Below, piece after piece: positions 1 to 5,273 of a stretch of 22,128 bases of DNA. Source of the DNA: a virus; the IMG/VR virus record IMGVR_UViG_3300020439_000092, positions 1-22,128 of that record; one strand, written 5' to 3'. Position 1 is the stretch's first letter; the number at the start of each line of letters is the position of its first letter. The notes beneath the pieces are model-generated. The model ran no database searches and was not told where the DNA came from. It saw nothing but the letters and a program-made list of their open reading frames with translations. A program made the translations under genes and the position numbers.

Positions 1-2
1 AC

Positions 3-167
3 GCAAAAAACGAAGTCGCATTTATTCAGGGCTTGGAGGAACTGGTCGCAAAATGCGACCTCAATAAAACTTTAGATGTTCCAGCTTATGTTTTGGCTGA
101 TTATTTAAATGGTTGCTTAACTTCATTCGCTTCAAGCATTAAAATGAGAGAAGAATTCAGGGAATGA
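3..167 (+). CDS. Conserved phage hypothetical protein, 3' part only
   Basis: The frame is open from the window edge and ends at TGA 165-167, leaving 54 residues; the start lies outside the window. The visible part contains LDVPAYVLADYLNGCLTSF followed by a charged end (KMREEFRE). It resembles small phage proteins with the pattern TPDFVLAEYLxxCLxAFxxAxRxRExW, which I know only as uncharacterised. The other two forward frames hit stops by about position 75, so this is the only coding frame here. It is followed after 9 nt by another small phage gene, consistent with an early or accessory operon. Function unknown. Confidence 0.6.
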   Translation, partial: AKNEVAFIQGLEELVAKCDLNKTLDVPAYVLADYLNGCLTSFASSIKMREEFRE

Positions 168-176
168 AAGAAAGAA

Positions 177-422
177 ATGGACTTCCCAGCAAAAGGATAT
201 AAAGAATTACGAGAAGATTGTCCAGATATACCAGCGGACACTTGCCCTCTAATTGACAAGACTCTTAAACACGTCACTGAAATTGAAGTTAACTTAGAAC
301 AACTTAGAGACCAAAATGAAGCTTTACGTGACGTTGGTAAGTTTTGGAGGGCTACGGCTATCAACTTGCTTGAAGAATGCTGCGAGTTAAATAAGCATAT
401 AAAAAAATTAGAGGATGAGTGA
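177..422 (+). CDS. Small conserved phage hypothetical protein with coiled coil
   Basis: This 81-residue protein is acidic and mostly helical. It opens with MDFPAKGYKELREDCPDIPADTCPLID, then a likely coiled coil (residues about 28-50: hydrophobics spaced among E, Q, N and R, including LRDQNEALRDVGKFW), then a Cys pair (EECCEL) and a K/E-rich end. The pattern TCPxID...LRxxNxxLRxxGxxW is one I associate with small phage proteins of unknown function. ATG 177 is preceded only by a weak purine stretch. The stop (TGA 420-422) overlaps the GTG start of the next gene at 419, so the two are probably translationally coupled. No enzymatic motif is visible. Confidence 0.65.
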   Translation: MDFPAKGYKELREDCPDIPADTCPLIDKTLKHVTEIEVNLEQLRDQNEALRDVGKFWRATAINLLEECCELNKHIKKLEDE

Positions 423-706
423 AAAAAGCATTTACAGTATTGGAGCTCTTACTAACAATTACCGTTATATTGTTGTTGATTTCCTTATCTCTACAAAGTT
501 ATGCAAATGCGCAGCGTCAAGCCAGAATTGCTACGTGTAAAGTATATAGAAAACAAATAGAAACCTTCCACGCAATGCCTGAATATGATTTCTCAACAAG
601 TGACTCTATAGACAGGAGTACAGAAGATATAGACCACTTAATAAAAGCTTACAACCATTGTTTTGACTGCCACTCTTCTGCTTGGGACATGACTTTAATA
701 AAATGA
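419..706 (+). CDS. Type IV/II prepilin-like protein
   Basis: This 95-residue protein has a class III (prepilin) leader. After a very short basic MKKA comes the mature-like N-terminus FTVLELLLTITVILLLISLSL, with Phe at +1 and the diagnostic Glu at +5 (residue 9), followed by a 20-residue hydrophobic helix. The usual Gly at -1 is Ala here, which prepilin peptidases can accept. After the helix come a short amphipathic stretch (AQRQARIATCKVYRKQ) and a small C-terminal part with HCFDCHSS, a possible Cys pair. Such proteins are pseudopilins or minor pilins of type II secretion or type IV pilus systems; the C-terminal domain is very small. The start is GTG 419 with AGAGGA just upstream, and the stop overlaps the next ATG (ATGA at 703-706). 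Finding it in a phage is unusual. It would need a host prepilin peptidase to mature. Confidence 0.7.
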   Translation: MKKAFTVLELLLTITVILLLISLSLQSYANAQRQARIATCKVYRKQIETFHAMPEYDFSTSDSIDRSTEDIDHLIKAYNHCFDCHSSAWDMTLIK

Positions 707-1377
707 AAAAAATATTATTATTTATCCTACTCGCCCCAGCGCTTTACGCGCAGACAACTCGATACGGCCAAATAGTCGAAAGGAATGCTTTCTCCCTACT
801 AGACAAACCCCCGGCCAAAGTTGAACTGCCGAAGCTTTTGGAAAAGCCGCCTGTTAAATTAAACCTCACCGGCATTATAACAAGGAGGGGTGTGACTAGT
901 GTTTATTTATTTTCTAAAGATATCCCTAAAAGATTTCTGACACTTTCTACTAAAAGAAGGACAGATAGCGGGGTGACACTTTTAAGCGTGGAAAAAGGCT
1001 TGGTGGAGGTAAACAATAATGGCGTGACCGAGCTACTTTCTTTTGAAAGTCACAAACTGCCCTCCACAATCACATTACCCGCTCTTAACACTAAGCCCAC
1101 TATTGTAAAAAAAGACTCAAAGAATGATAAAAATAAAAAAATATCACTACCCGCCCCAAAACCGGCTGTAGTGACTGTGCCCTCCAGACGGCCAAAAATA
1201 GACCCAAGAATTATCCAAAAAGGCTTTGAGTATTTAGATAAAGTAGAGGATAAAGAGAAAAGAGAATACATTCTTCAGAGGCTCGAAAGGCTTCAAAGCG
1301 GCCAAGAAAAAATTGACAGGAAGATTGACAGCAACGAAAGGAAGCGTCAATATGACGAGAGGCGCAGAGATAAATGA
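703..1377 (+). CDS. Secreted or inner-membrane GspC/PilP-like protein
   Basis: The start is taken as ATG 703, inside the ATGA overlap with the pilin-like gene, not the upstream in-frame ATG at 682. This gives a clean N-terminal signal or anchor, MKKILLFILLAPALYAQ, and 224 residues. Next comes VERNAFSLL, then Lys/Pro-rich spacers and a small beta-rich segment (residues about 50-115: KLNLTGIITRRG, VTLLSVEKGLVEV, VTELLSFE). This recalls the homology region of GspC and PilP, where NxF, L-x-G-I and a late V-x-L-x-x-G pattern are typical. The remainder is K/R/E-rich, with Pro linkers and a predicted coiled-coil tail ending DERRRDK. The pairing with a prepilin-like gene supports a secretion or pilus theme. 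The family assignment is by pattern only. Confidence 0.5.
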   Translation: MKKILLFILLAPALYAQTTRYGQIVERNAFSLLDKPPAKVELPKLLEKPPVKLNLTGIITRRGVTSVYLFSKDIPKRFLTLSTKRRTDSGVTLLSVEKGLVEVNNNGVTELLSFESHKLPSTITLPALNTKPTIVKKDSKNDKNKKISLPAPKPAVVTVPSRRPKIDPRIIQKGFEYLDKVEDKEKREYILQRLERLQSGQEKIDRKIDSNERKRQYDERRRDK

Positions 1378-1583
1378 CGGTAAAAAAAGATAAACTAATA
1401 GAGTTCACGAATCTTGTCAACGAGTGCTGCGAAGTCATGGATGACGGCTATGTGGCAGATTGGCTAACAAAACCGAATCCAGATTTAAATATGGATGTCC
1501 CTTTAGACATTTTCAACGAAGAGGGAACAGATAGAATTTTCCGCCTGCTGTATTTTATTGATATAGGAGAAGCGGACATTTAA
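1374..1583 (+). CDS. DUF2384 (MbcA/ParS/Xre antitoxin-type) domain protein
   Basis: This 69-residue protein overlaps the upstream gene by ATGA (1374-1377). Residues about 28-69 (DWLTKPNPDLNMDVPLDIF, then EEGTDRIFRLLYFIDIGEADI) match the toxin-binding C-terminal domain of Xre/MbcA/ParS-type antitoxins, whose hallmark is WLxxPNPxLxxxxPLDLLxxxxGxxxVxxLLxxIxxG. Normal family members carry an N-terminal DNA-binding helix-turn-helix and sit beside a RES-domain toxin. Here the N-terminus is only about 25 residues with no clear helix-turn-helix, and no RES-like gene is adjacent. It may be a stand-alone decoy or anti-toxin factor, or a domain re-used for another protein contact. The stop codon TAA 1581-1583 overlaps the start of the structured element at 1582. 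Confidence 0.6.
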   Translation: MTVKKDKLIEFTNLVNECCEVMDDGYVADWLTKPNPDLNMDVPLDIFNEEGTDRIFRLLYFIDIGEADI

Positions 1584-1689
1584 TCTTACTTTGGCGAAGT
1601 ATGTGTTTTATTATGGCTACACACCCCAGCCTTAATCTGGGCGCTAAGATGTGTTTTAACTCAGCTACACAACCAGCCAAAGTAAGATT
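1582..1689 (+). ncRNA. Structured hairpin element, copy 1 (large variant, terminator-like)
   Basis: A perfect 14-bp inverted repeat closes the element: AATCTTACTTTGGC at 1582-1595 with its complement at 1676-1689. Inside are stem TGTGT 1602-1606 / ACACA 1667-1671 with bulged A1601 (T1600 can pair A1672), internal-loop strands TTTA-TTATG-GCT (1607-1618) and TTTA-ACTCA-GCT (1655-1666), inner stem ACACA 1619-1623 / TGTGT 1650-1654, and an extra apical hairpin CCCAG 1625-1629 / CTGGG 1637-1641 with a 7-nt loop. The same architecture recurs five more times downstream. The closing stem runs straight into a T-rich tract (1688-1709), so this copy may also end transcription of the upstream small-gene operon. 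I do not recognise it as a known RNA class. Function unknown. Confidence 0.7.
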
Positions 1690-1709
1690 TTTTTGATTTT
1701 TTGTTTTTT
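1676..1709 (+). terminator. Possible intrinsic terminator at the 3' side of copy 1
   Basis: The 3' strand of the 14-bp closing stem (1676-1689) is followed by seven T (1688-1694) and then T-rich runs to 1709. The stem is AT-rich and its loop is an 80-nt folded domain rather than a short loop, so this is not a textbook terminator. There is no T-run for the opposite strand. It would separate the pilin-like/DUF2384 operon from the nuclease gene. Confidence 0.4.
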
Positions 1710-1720
1710 ACACATATGAT
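1693..1720 (+). promoter_or_regulatory. Candidate sigma70-like promoter for the RuvC-like gene
   Basis: TTGATT (1693-1698) could serve as a -35 box (4 of 6 to consensus) and TATGAT (1715-1720) as a -10 box (5 of 6), with a 16-bp spacer. A start near 1727 would give a leader of about 54 nt containing the small hairpin at 1738-1761. The region is T-rich, so chance matches are likely; this is a weak prediction supported mainly by position between a terminator-like stem and the next gene. Confidence 0.35.
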
Positions 1721-1737
1721 AAGTGATGTAAGTTGTT

Positions 1738-1773
1738 ACAGGCTAGAGTTTCTAGATCTGTTTTAAGAAAATT
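1738..1773 (+). promoter_or_regulatory. Leader hairpin with one half of the repeated loop motif
   Basis: ACAG 1738-1741 and CTAGA 1743-1747 pair with TCTAG 1751-1755 and CTGT 1758-1761 around a 3-nt loop. Directly after it is TTTAAGAAAATT (1762-1773), which matches the TTTA-N5 half of the internal-loop strand of the six structured elements and repeats the N5 (AGAAA) of copy 2. The 5' partner strand is missing, so this looks like a degenerate or half element. It lies 7 nt upstream of ATG 1781, which argues that the gene starts there and not at the in-frame TTG 1733. Confidence 0.4.
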
Positions 1774-1780
1774 AAACATT

Positions 1781-3430
1781 ATGGTTCAACATGAATTAAA
1801 CCTATTCGGCGTCGAGCAAAAAACTAAGTTCGACGATTTCAAAACTGCAAAAGATATTGTCCCTACGGTTCCGTCCAACGTTCCCGTCGACACGTCTACA
1901 GAGACCTCTAGTGCGGAAAATACAAGCTGGAAAGACCCTGCCTTCATGGACAAGGTTTTAGCTGGAAAGCTGCTTGTAATTGACCTTGGCGCCAACAAAG
2001 GCACTTTTTACGACGGAACTCCTGTCGACTTTGTAAAAGTTGAAATTATCTCAGATAAAAAGAAAAAAATTGTTTACAAGTTTGACCCTATTAAAGTTAA
2101 AGGAAAAACAGCTGAAAAAACATCTGAAAAAGAAGTAAGAGATGGTGAAGTAATTTATGTAGCCCCTCCTAAAAAGAGAGGCCAAAGAGTTATAGTAGGA
2201 GACAAAGAAAAAGCCCATGCTAAAAGATTTAAAGTCTCAGCCAAGTATATACTTAACGACCTTTTACCTCAGTACGCAGGATATGCTGTAGTAGTAGAAG
2301 ATGCACACATGGCAGTGCCGAAAGGCCCAACTTCTTTAGCTCAGTTTTTCACAAAACAGGAGCTAACAGATTTTTACGATCTTGCACAAGCCCACGGGTG
2401 CTCACTTAGATTTTATCCGCAAAAACTTACTCCGGCAACTCTAAGTGCACAAAAAATAGAAAAGGATGACTTGTATGACCCAATAGCCATACATAGATCT
2501 ATCACGGAAAGAGCTAAATCTGGAGATGATTTACATTTTAAAAAGCCTAGATATGATTTTGGTTTTTCTTCAAAGAAAAAAGAAGCTCACGTTTTCTGCA
2601 CGAGAGGCGGCAAAGCTCTAAACTACACAAGAGCTTTTGAAAAAGTATTAGAGCATACATTAGAACAGCACGCAGACGGAACGTTTAAGATATATCTTGG
2701 CAAACCCCATATTTTCCATGAGATGCTACGAACTCTTTTGCCGAGGGTAGTTGAACATAAATTTTACGCAGAAAGAAATGGTAAAACCCATGACGTTTCT
2801 GATATGGTAAGAGACTGTTTTAACATTGTTTCTATAGAAAAGTATAAGGAAGAGAAACGTAAGAATAAAAACTCTAAAATTAAGTGCTCTTTTAGAACCC
2901 AAAACAGGCAAGAAGTGCTCAAAGAAGAAGGCGACAAAGAAGGACTGACCTCTAGAGGCCACTTTGCAGGAGATGTAAATTTTACCAGTTCTTCTACCCA
3001 GCTCCCCACTTTGTTTACTTTACTATCCTGTTTTGTTGGCCAAGCTGATTACAATGAAGAAACTTCTGAAGCTACTATATTGCCAGTTTTGAGGAAGAGA
3101 GGCCCAGAAGATAACAGGATGACTCCATCTTGGAACTGGGCTAAGGAAAACTACTTCATTTTGTCGTCGCATCACCACAAGGGCGGAGTCGCTGCAAGTA
3201 ATGTTAAGCATTGGGGCTGCAAGTCATATGTCTCAAGAAAGATGAAAGAAAAGTTTGGTGAAAAAAACTTGCCTAGCGACAGAACTGAGTGGAGCAAGGA
3301 ACAAGTTGATTTCTTCAAAAAGCATAGAAACTTCTATTACCATACTGCTCTTAAGTTAATGTTTAATTTCTTCAAGGAGTATGTGGAGACTGAATGTCAA
3401 CACTTTGAAGTAGAAAATCTCGATGCCTAA
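1781..3430 (+). CDS. RuvC-like (RNase H-fold) nuclease-domain protein, large
   Basis: The protein has 549 residues from ATG 1781. Residues 1-60 are low-complexity (T/S/P-rich). The RuvC-like core follows: LLVIDLGANKGTF with the first acidic residue D68; VVVEDAHMAVPKG with E173/D174; a helix and strand with HGCSLRFYPQKLTP, as in phage RuvC-like resolvases (VEDxHAMP...G...V.P..W); and KDDLYDPIAIHRSI with D229, D230 and D233 as the late acidic site. This D-E-D order is what the RNase H fold needs for two-metal cleavage. Between motifs 1 and 2 is a K/R-rich stretch (residues about 120-155). The last 300 residues are unlike simple resolvases, which have only about 150-200 residues in all. They contain PSWNWAKENYF and SSHHHKGGVAASN (H464-N474) and I cannot assign them. 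Candidate roles are a Holliday-junction or branch resolvase, or a divergent RuvC effector. The gene sits directly downstream of structured copy 1 and overlaps the cupin gene by 8 nt. Confidence 0.55.
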   Translation: MVQHELNLFGVEQKTKFDDFKTAKDIVPTVPSNVPVDTSTETSSAENTSWKDPAFMDKVLAGKLLVIDLGANKGTFYDGTPVDFVKVEIISDKKKKIVYKFDPIKVKGKTAEKTSEKEVRDGEVIYVAPPKKRGQRVIVGDKEKAHAKRFKVSAKYILNDLLPQYAGYAVVVEDAHMAVPKGPTSLAQFFTKQELTDFYDLAQAHGCSLRFYPQKLTPATLSAQKIEKDDLYDPIAIHRSITERAKSGDDLHFKKPRYDFGFSSKKKEAHVFCTRGGKALNYTRAFEKVLEHTLEQHADGTFKIYLGKPHIFHEMLRTLLPRVVEHKFYAERNGKTHDVSDMVRDCFNIVSIEKYKEEKRKNKNSKIKCSFRTQNRQEVLKEEGDKEGLTSRGHFAGDVNFTSSSTQLPTLFTLLSCFVGQADYNEETSEATILPVLRKRGPEDNRMTPSWNWAKENYFILSSHHHKGGVAASNVKHWGCKSYVSRKMKEKFGEKNLPSDRTEWSKEQVDFFKKHRNFYYHTALKLMFNFFKEYVETECQHFEVENLDA

Positions 3431-3776
3431 CACTGTTAAAAAAGTAGAGAAAGACTGGGGCTACGAGCTTTGGCTTGCTAATAACGAAGAAGAAAACTAC
3501 TGCGGTAAGATTCTCTTCATTAAAAAAGGCTACCAAGGTTCTATGCACTTCCACTCTGAAAAGCATGAGACTTTTTACATTCTCGAAGGCAAATTAAGAG
3601 TAGATACTCTAAACACAGAAACCACTGAAAAATCTGTTGACATCCTCAACGAAGGTGATACTTTCGTTCTCGACAGGCTAAAACCTCACCAACTTATCGC
3701 GCATGAAGGCGATGTTAAGTTTATTGAGATCAGCACGTTTCATAGAGATAGCGATAGCTATCGTGTTTGGAGATAA
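3423..3776 (+). CDS. Cupin, phosphomannose-isomerase type
   Basis: This 117-residue single-domain cupin has the classic metal-binding motif 1, HFH-x4-E-x6-G (MHFHSEKHETFYILEG), and motif 2 around GDTFVLDRLKPHQL. The N-terminus DWGYELWLANN and the GKILFIKKG strand match the cupin half of type II mannose-6-phosphate isomerases and related sugar isomerases, which act on phosphorylated or nucleotide sugars. It is the length of the stand-alone cupins often found near capsule or LPS sugar genes, and I believe such genes also occur in marine phages. It overlaps the nuclease gene (ATG 3423, stop of the previous gene at 3428-3430), so the two are probably co-translated. A role in surface-sugar or nucleotide-sugar metabolism is inference. 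Confidence 0.75.
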   Translation: MPNTVKKVEKDWGYELWLANNEEENYCGKILFIKKGYQGSMHFHSEKHETFYILEGKLRVDTLNTETTEKSVDILNEGDTFVLDRLKPHQLIAHEGDVKFIEISTFHRDSDSYRVWR

Positions 3777-3777
3777 T

Positions 3778-3839
3778 GACCGCACCTATTTTAGAATTGC
3801 TACATGCTAGACATGTTTTAAGAAAGCTATAGGCCGGTC
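3778..3839 (+). ncRNA. Structured hairpin element, copy 2
   Basis: It starts 2 nt after the cupin stop. Outer stem GACCG 3778-3782 / CGGTC 3835-3839 has a C-C mismatch (3783, 3834), then bulged A3784. The second stem is CCTAT 3785-3789 / ATAGG 3829-3833. Internal-loop strands are TTTA-GAATT-GCT (3790-3801) and TTTA-AGAAA-GCT (3817-3828). The inner stem is ACATG 3802-3806 / CATGT 3812-3816 with loop CTAGA. It shares arms, loop and 3' flank with copy 6 but differs from it in all N5 segments. The next gene starts 14 nt later. Confidence 0.75.
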
Positions 3840-3840
3840 T

Positions 3841-3854
3841 ATACTTTTCAGTAT
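3841..3854 (+). promoter_or_regulatory. Mini-hairpin covering a start codon
   Basis: ATAC 3841-3844 and GTAT 3851-3854 can pair around a 6-nt loop, placing the first two bases of the ATG at 3853 inside the stem. No Shine-Dalgarno lies between copy 2 and this ATG. The same CGGTCTATACTT...TTCAGTAT flank follows copy 6 at 5711-5731 with one extra base. Four A/T-rich pairs are weak alone, so control of translation is only a suggestion. Confidence 0.3.
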
Positions 3855-4350
3855 GAAAAAAATTATATTCGCATTACTAATGTCGGTCACCTTGGTTCAA
3901 GGTGAGGAGCTTAAACTGTTCGGCAAAACTGTTATTTATGAAAATGGCAGTTGGGTCAACCCCGAGGAACCCGAGTTCAGACTAACAAGCCCAAAAACTT
4001 GGCTGAAGCGCAACTACGTTCGCCACTATATGCAAGGTTCACAAGAACTCACAGATTCAATCATAAAGATTAATTTTAAAGAACTTGTAGAAGCAGGTAA
4101 AACGGGCGATCAAATTAAGATGAACGAGTTCATCGAACTCTTTCAATTTGACAAAACTAAAGCTGCCGTCAAGGAGCATCCAGAAGCCGTAGTTGTGCCC
4201 GCTGGTATGGCACTAGGCTCGGCCGCTGAAGGCAGTAAAGGCACTGTCATGGCCACGGTAGGGCTTCTTAAGAACGTTGGCACTTTAACACTGAAGACAC
4301 TTAAGTTTTTGGCCAAGCCTGTGAACAAAGTAGTTAAAGTAGAAAAATGA
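3853..4350 (+). CDS. Secreted hypothetical protein
   Basis: This 165-residue protein has an N-terminal signal peptide: basic MKK, hydrophobic IIFALLMSVTLV, then QGEE with a likely cleavage near residue 17. Next is a short FGKTVIYENGSWVNPEEP segment (a pattern common in small exported proteins of marine bacteria), an amphipathic middle with many K and E, and a Gly/Ala/Val-rich stretch (residues about 110-155: VVVPAGMALGSAAEG, then VMATVGLLKNVGTLTLKTL) that could insert in or lie on a membrane. No enzyme motif is seen. ATG 3853 has no Shine-Dalgarno and directly follows structured copy 2. The stop overlaps the next gene by ATGA (4347-4350), tying it to the two membrane proteins behind it. Function not recognised. 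Confidence 0.6.
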   Translation: MKKIIFALLMSVTLVQGEELKLFGKTVIYENGSWVNPEEPEFRLTSPKTWLKRNYVRHYMQGSQELTDSIIKINFKELVEAGKTGDQIKMNEFIELFQFDKTKAAVKEHPEAVVVPAGMALGSAAEGSKGTVMATVGLLKNVGTLTLKTLKFLAKPVNKVVKVEK

Positions 4351-4595
4351 AGAGATATATTTTAGGCTTTCTAGCTTTCGTCGGACTTAACTTTGCTGGT
4401 TTGTTCTCTTTGGGAATGATAGTCGGTTTCGTCATGGCTTTAGGCGGAGAAAGAAATGCGGATACTCTTGAACAGTCCGGCTGGTTTAATGCGCTAGTGC
4501 TTGTCGTTTGGCCAATTATTTCTTTCTTTGCTTTCAAATTTTCAATACAAAGAATTGTCTTAAAAACTAAAGACGAAGATTCAAAACTTTTTTAA
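4347..4595 (+). CDS. Small membrane protein, two transmembrane helices
   Basis: This 82-residue protein has two strong hydrophobic segments: residues about 4-32 (ILGFLAFVGLNFAGLFSLG and on) and 47-66 (WFNALVLVVWPIISFFAFKF). A short polar loop (GGERNADTLEQSG) lies between them, and the tail is charged (KTKDEDSKLF). The basic start and charged end would put both termini in the cytoplasm. Two-helix size and placement in a phage would allow a holin-like role, but no endolysin lies beside it, so this is only a possibility. It overlaps the upstream secreted-protein gene by ATGA and is followed after 1 nt by another membrane protein. Confidence 0.6.
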   Translation: MKRYILGFLAFVGLNFAGLFSLGMIVGFVMALGGERNADTLEQSGWFNALVLVVWPIISFFAFKFSIQRIVLKTKDEDSKLF

Positions 4596-4596
4596 C

Positions 4597-4857
4597 ATGG
4601 AAACAGAAATCAGTCCTATTCAGTTGGTGCTGGCGCTCCCGTCGCTAGTGTGTCTCATTATTGCTTGGGTAGCCATGTTCCAGCAGGGCAAAACAGGGCT
4701 CGGCATTGCATGTATTCTTCTAACTTTCCTATGCGGCATAGGTGGACTTATCACCTTTATTTGGGGGTGGATGAGTAACAATGTTAATATCAAAGTAATG
4801 ATCGCTTGGACTTTGCTTATAATTATGAGCACGGTGGCAAGCGTCACGGGCTCATGA
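4597..4857 (+). CDS. Small membrane protein, three transmembrane helices
   Basis: This 86-residue protein has hydrophobic segments at about residues 8-28 (IQLVLALPSLVCLIIAWVA), 33-57 (TGLGIACILLTFLCGIGGLITFIWGW) and 64-84 (IKVMIAWTLLIIMSTVASV). Only short polar links separate them (FQQGK; MSNNVN). It resembles many unassigned small bacterial membrane proteins with a GIGGLITFIWGW-type motif. The start is 1 nt after the stop of the preceding membrane protein, and the stop (TGA 4855-4857) overlaps the ATG of the next small ORF. It may work with the neighbouring two-helix protein; holin or antiholin roles are possible but unsupported by motif. Confidence 0.6.
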   Translation: METEISPIQLVLALPSLVCLIIAWVAMFQQGKTGLGIACILLTFLCGIGGLITFIWGWMSNNVNIKVMIAWTLLIIMSTVASVTGS

Positions 4858-4979
4858 GCTCAAGTTCTCTGATAGAGTGGGAGCGTAAAAAGTTAAAGAT
4901 GGAGTGGGAGCAACTACCCAATCCGAAACCAACTTGGGAAGATTACAAGCGTATGAAAGCCCGAAAAACTTTTAAATAG
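4854..4979 (+). CDS. Small hypothetical protein, 41 residues
   Basis: ATG 4854 overlaps the previous stop (ATGA), and the frame closes at TAG 4977-4979. The product is short, charged and Trp-rich, with SLIEWERKKLKMEWEQL followed by PNPKPTWEDYKRMKARK. It is probably one helix plus a Pro turn and has no membrane segment. The ATGA coupling, which is the rule for this gene cluster, is the main evidence that it is real. It ends 5 nt before structured copy 3. Function unknown. Confidence 0.5.
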   Translation: MSSSSLIEWERKKLKMEWEQLPNPKPTWEDYKRMKARKTFK

Positions 4980-4984
4980 CTTGT

Positions 4985-5039
4985 TAGATGTGTTTTGGAT
5001 AGGCTATACTTTAATGTATTTTAACACTGCTACACACTA
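4985..5039 (+). ncRNA. Structured hairpin element, copy 3
   Basis: Outer stem TAG 4985-4987 / CTA 5037-5039, bulged A4988, second stem TGTGT 4989-4993 / ACACA 5032-5036. Internal-loop strands are TTTG-GATAG-GCT (4994-5005) and TTTA-ACACT-GCT (5020-5031). The inner stem is ATAC 5006-5009 / GTAT 5016-5019 with a 6-nt loop. It is the only copy with TTTG in place of TTTA on one strand. It forms a tandem pair with copy 4, five nt downstream. Confidence 0.7.
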
Positions 5040-5044
5040 TTAAT

Positions 5045-5106
5045 GATTTGACGTGTTTTAATCCAGATATACTGCTAAAGTATTTTAGAATGTCTACATG
5101 CAAATC
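5045..5106 (+). ncRNA. Structured hairpin element, copy 4
   Basis: Outer stem GATTTG 5045-5050 / CAAATC 5101-5106 is perfect, followed by bulged A5051. The second stem is CGTGT 5052-5056 / ACATG 5096-5100 with one G-U pair. Internal-loop strands are TTTA-ATCCA-GAT (5057-5068) and TTTA-GAATG-TCT (5084-5095). The inner stem is ATAC 5069-5072 / GTAT 5080-5083 with a 7-nt loop. It ends 3 nt before the tRNA, so processing of the tRNA 5' end and this hairpin would be linked. The G-U pair favours RNA over DNA as the folded form. Confidence 0.7.
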
Positions 5107-5109
5107 TCA

Positions 5110-5185
5110 GCCCCGATGGCCCAATGGATAAGGCAACAGCCTTCTAAGCTGTAGATTCTAGGTTCGAGTCCTAGTCGGGGTACCA
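5110..5185 (+). tRNA. tRNA-Arg (anticodon UCU)
   Basis: A full cloverleaf can be drawn. The acceptor stem is GCCCCGA with TCGGGGT (one G-U pair). The D arm is GCC/GGC. The anticodon stem is ACAGC/GCTGT with loop CTTCTAA, giving anticodon TCT. The variable loop has 5 nt. The T stem is CTAGG/CCTAG with loop TTCGAGT, then discriminator A and an encoded CCA. It reads AGA, which is the commonest Arg codon in the genes of this window, so it likely supports phage translation. It sits 3 nt after structured copy 4 and follows the small membrane-protein cluster. Confidence 0.95.
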
Positions 5186-5273
5186 ATTTGAACTTATTTG
5201 TAAATTTAGCTCTTAATTATTGGAGATGTAAATTCAAAAATTTATTTTTTAAAGAGCAGTGTAATTGTAAAGT

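Noticed and set aside
44-60. Perfect 6-bp hairpin GGTCGC / GCGACC
   Set aside because: It lies inside a coding frame and has no T-tract or relatives elsewhere; probably chance.
125-138. 14-nt identity with part of structured copy 5 (5633-5646)
   Set aside because: About one such match is expected by chance in 22 kb, and there is no matching hairpin at 125-138.
682-702. Upstream ATG (682) as start of the GspC/PilP-like gene
   Set aside because: It would add polar residues before a clean signal peptide. ATG 703 has the ATGA overlap typical of this operon.
1733-1780. TTG 1733 as start of the RuvC-like gene
   Set aside because: It lies within the leader hairpin region; ATG 1781 gives a normal N-terminus.
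4347-4857. Firm holin/antiholin call for the two small membrane proteins
   Set aside because: Only helix count and size support it; no endolysin or spanin gene is adjacent.
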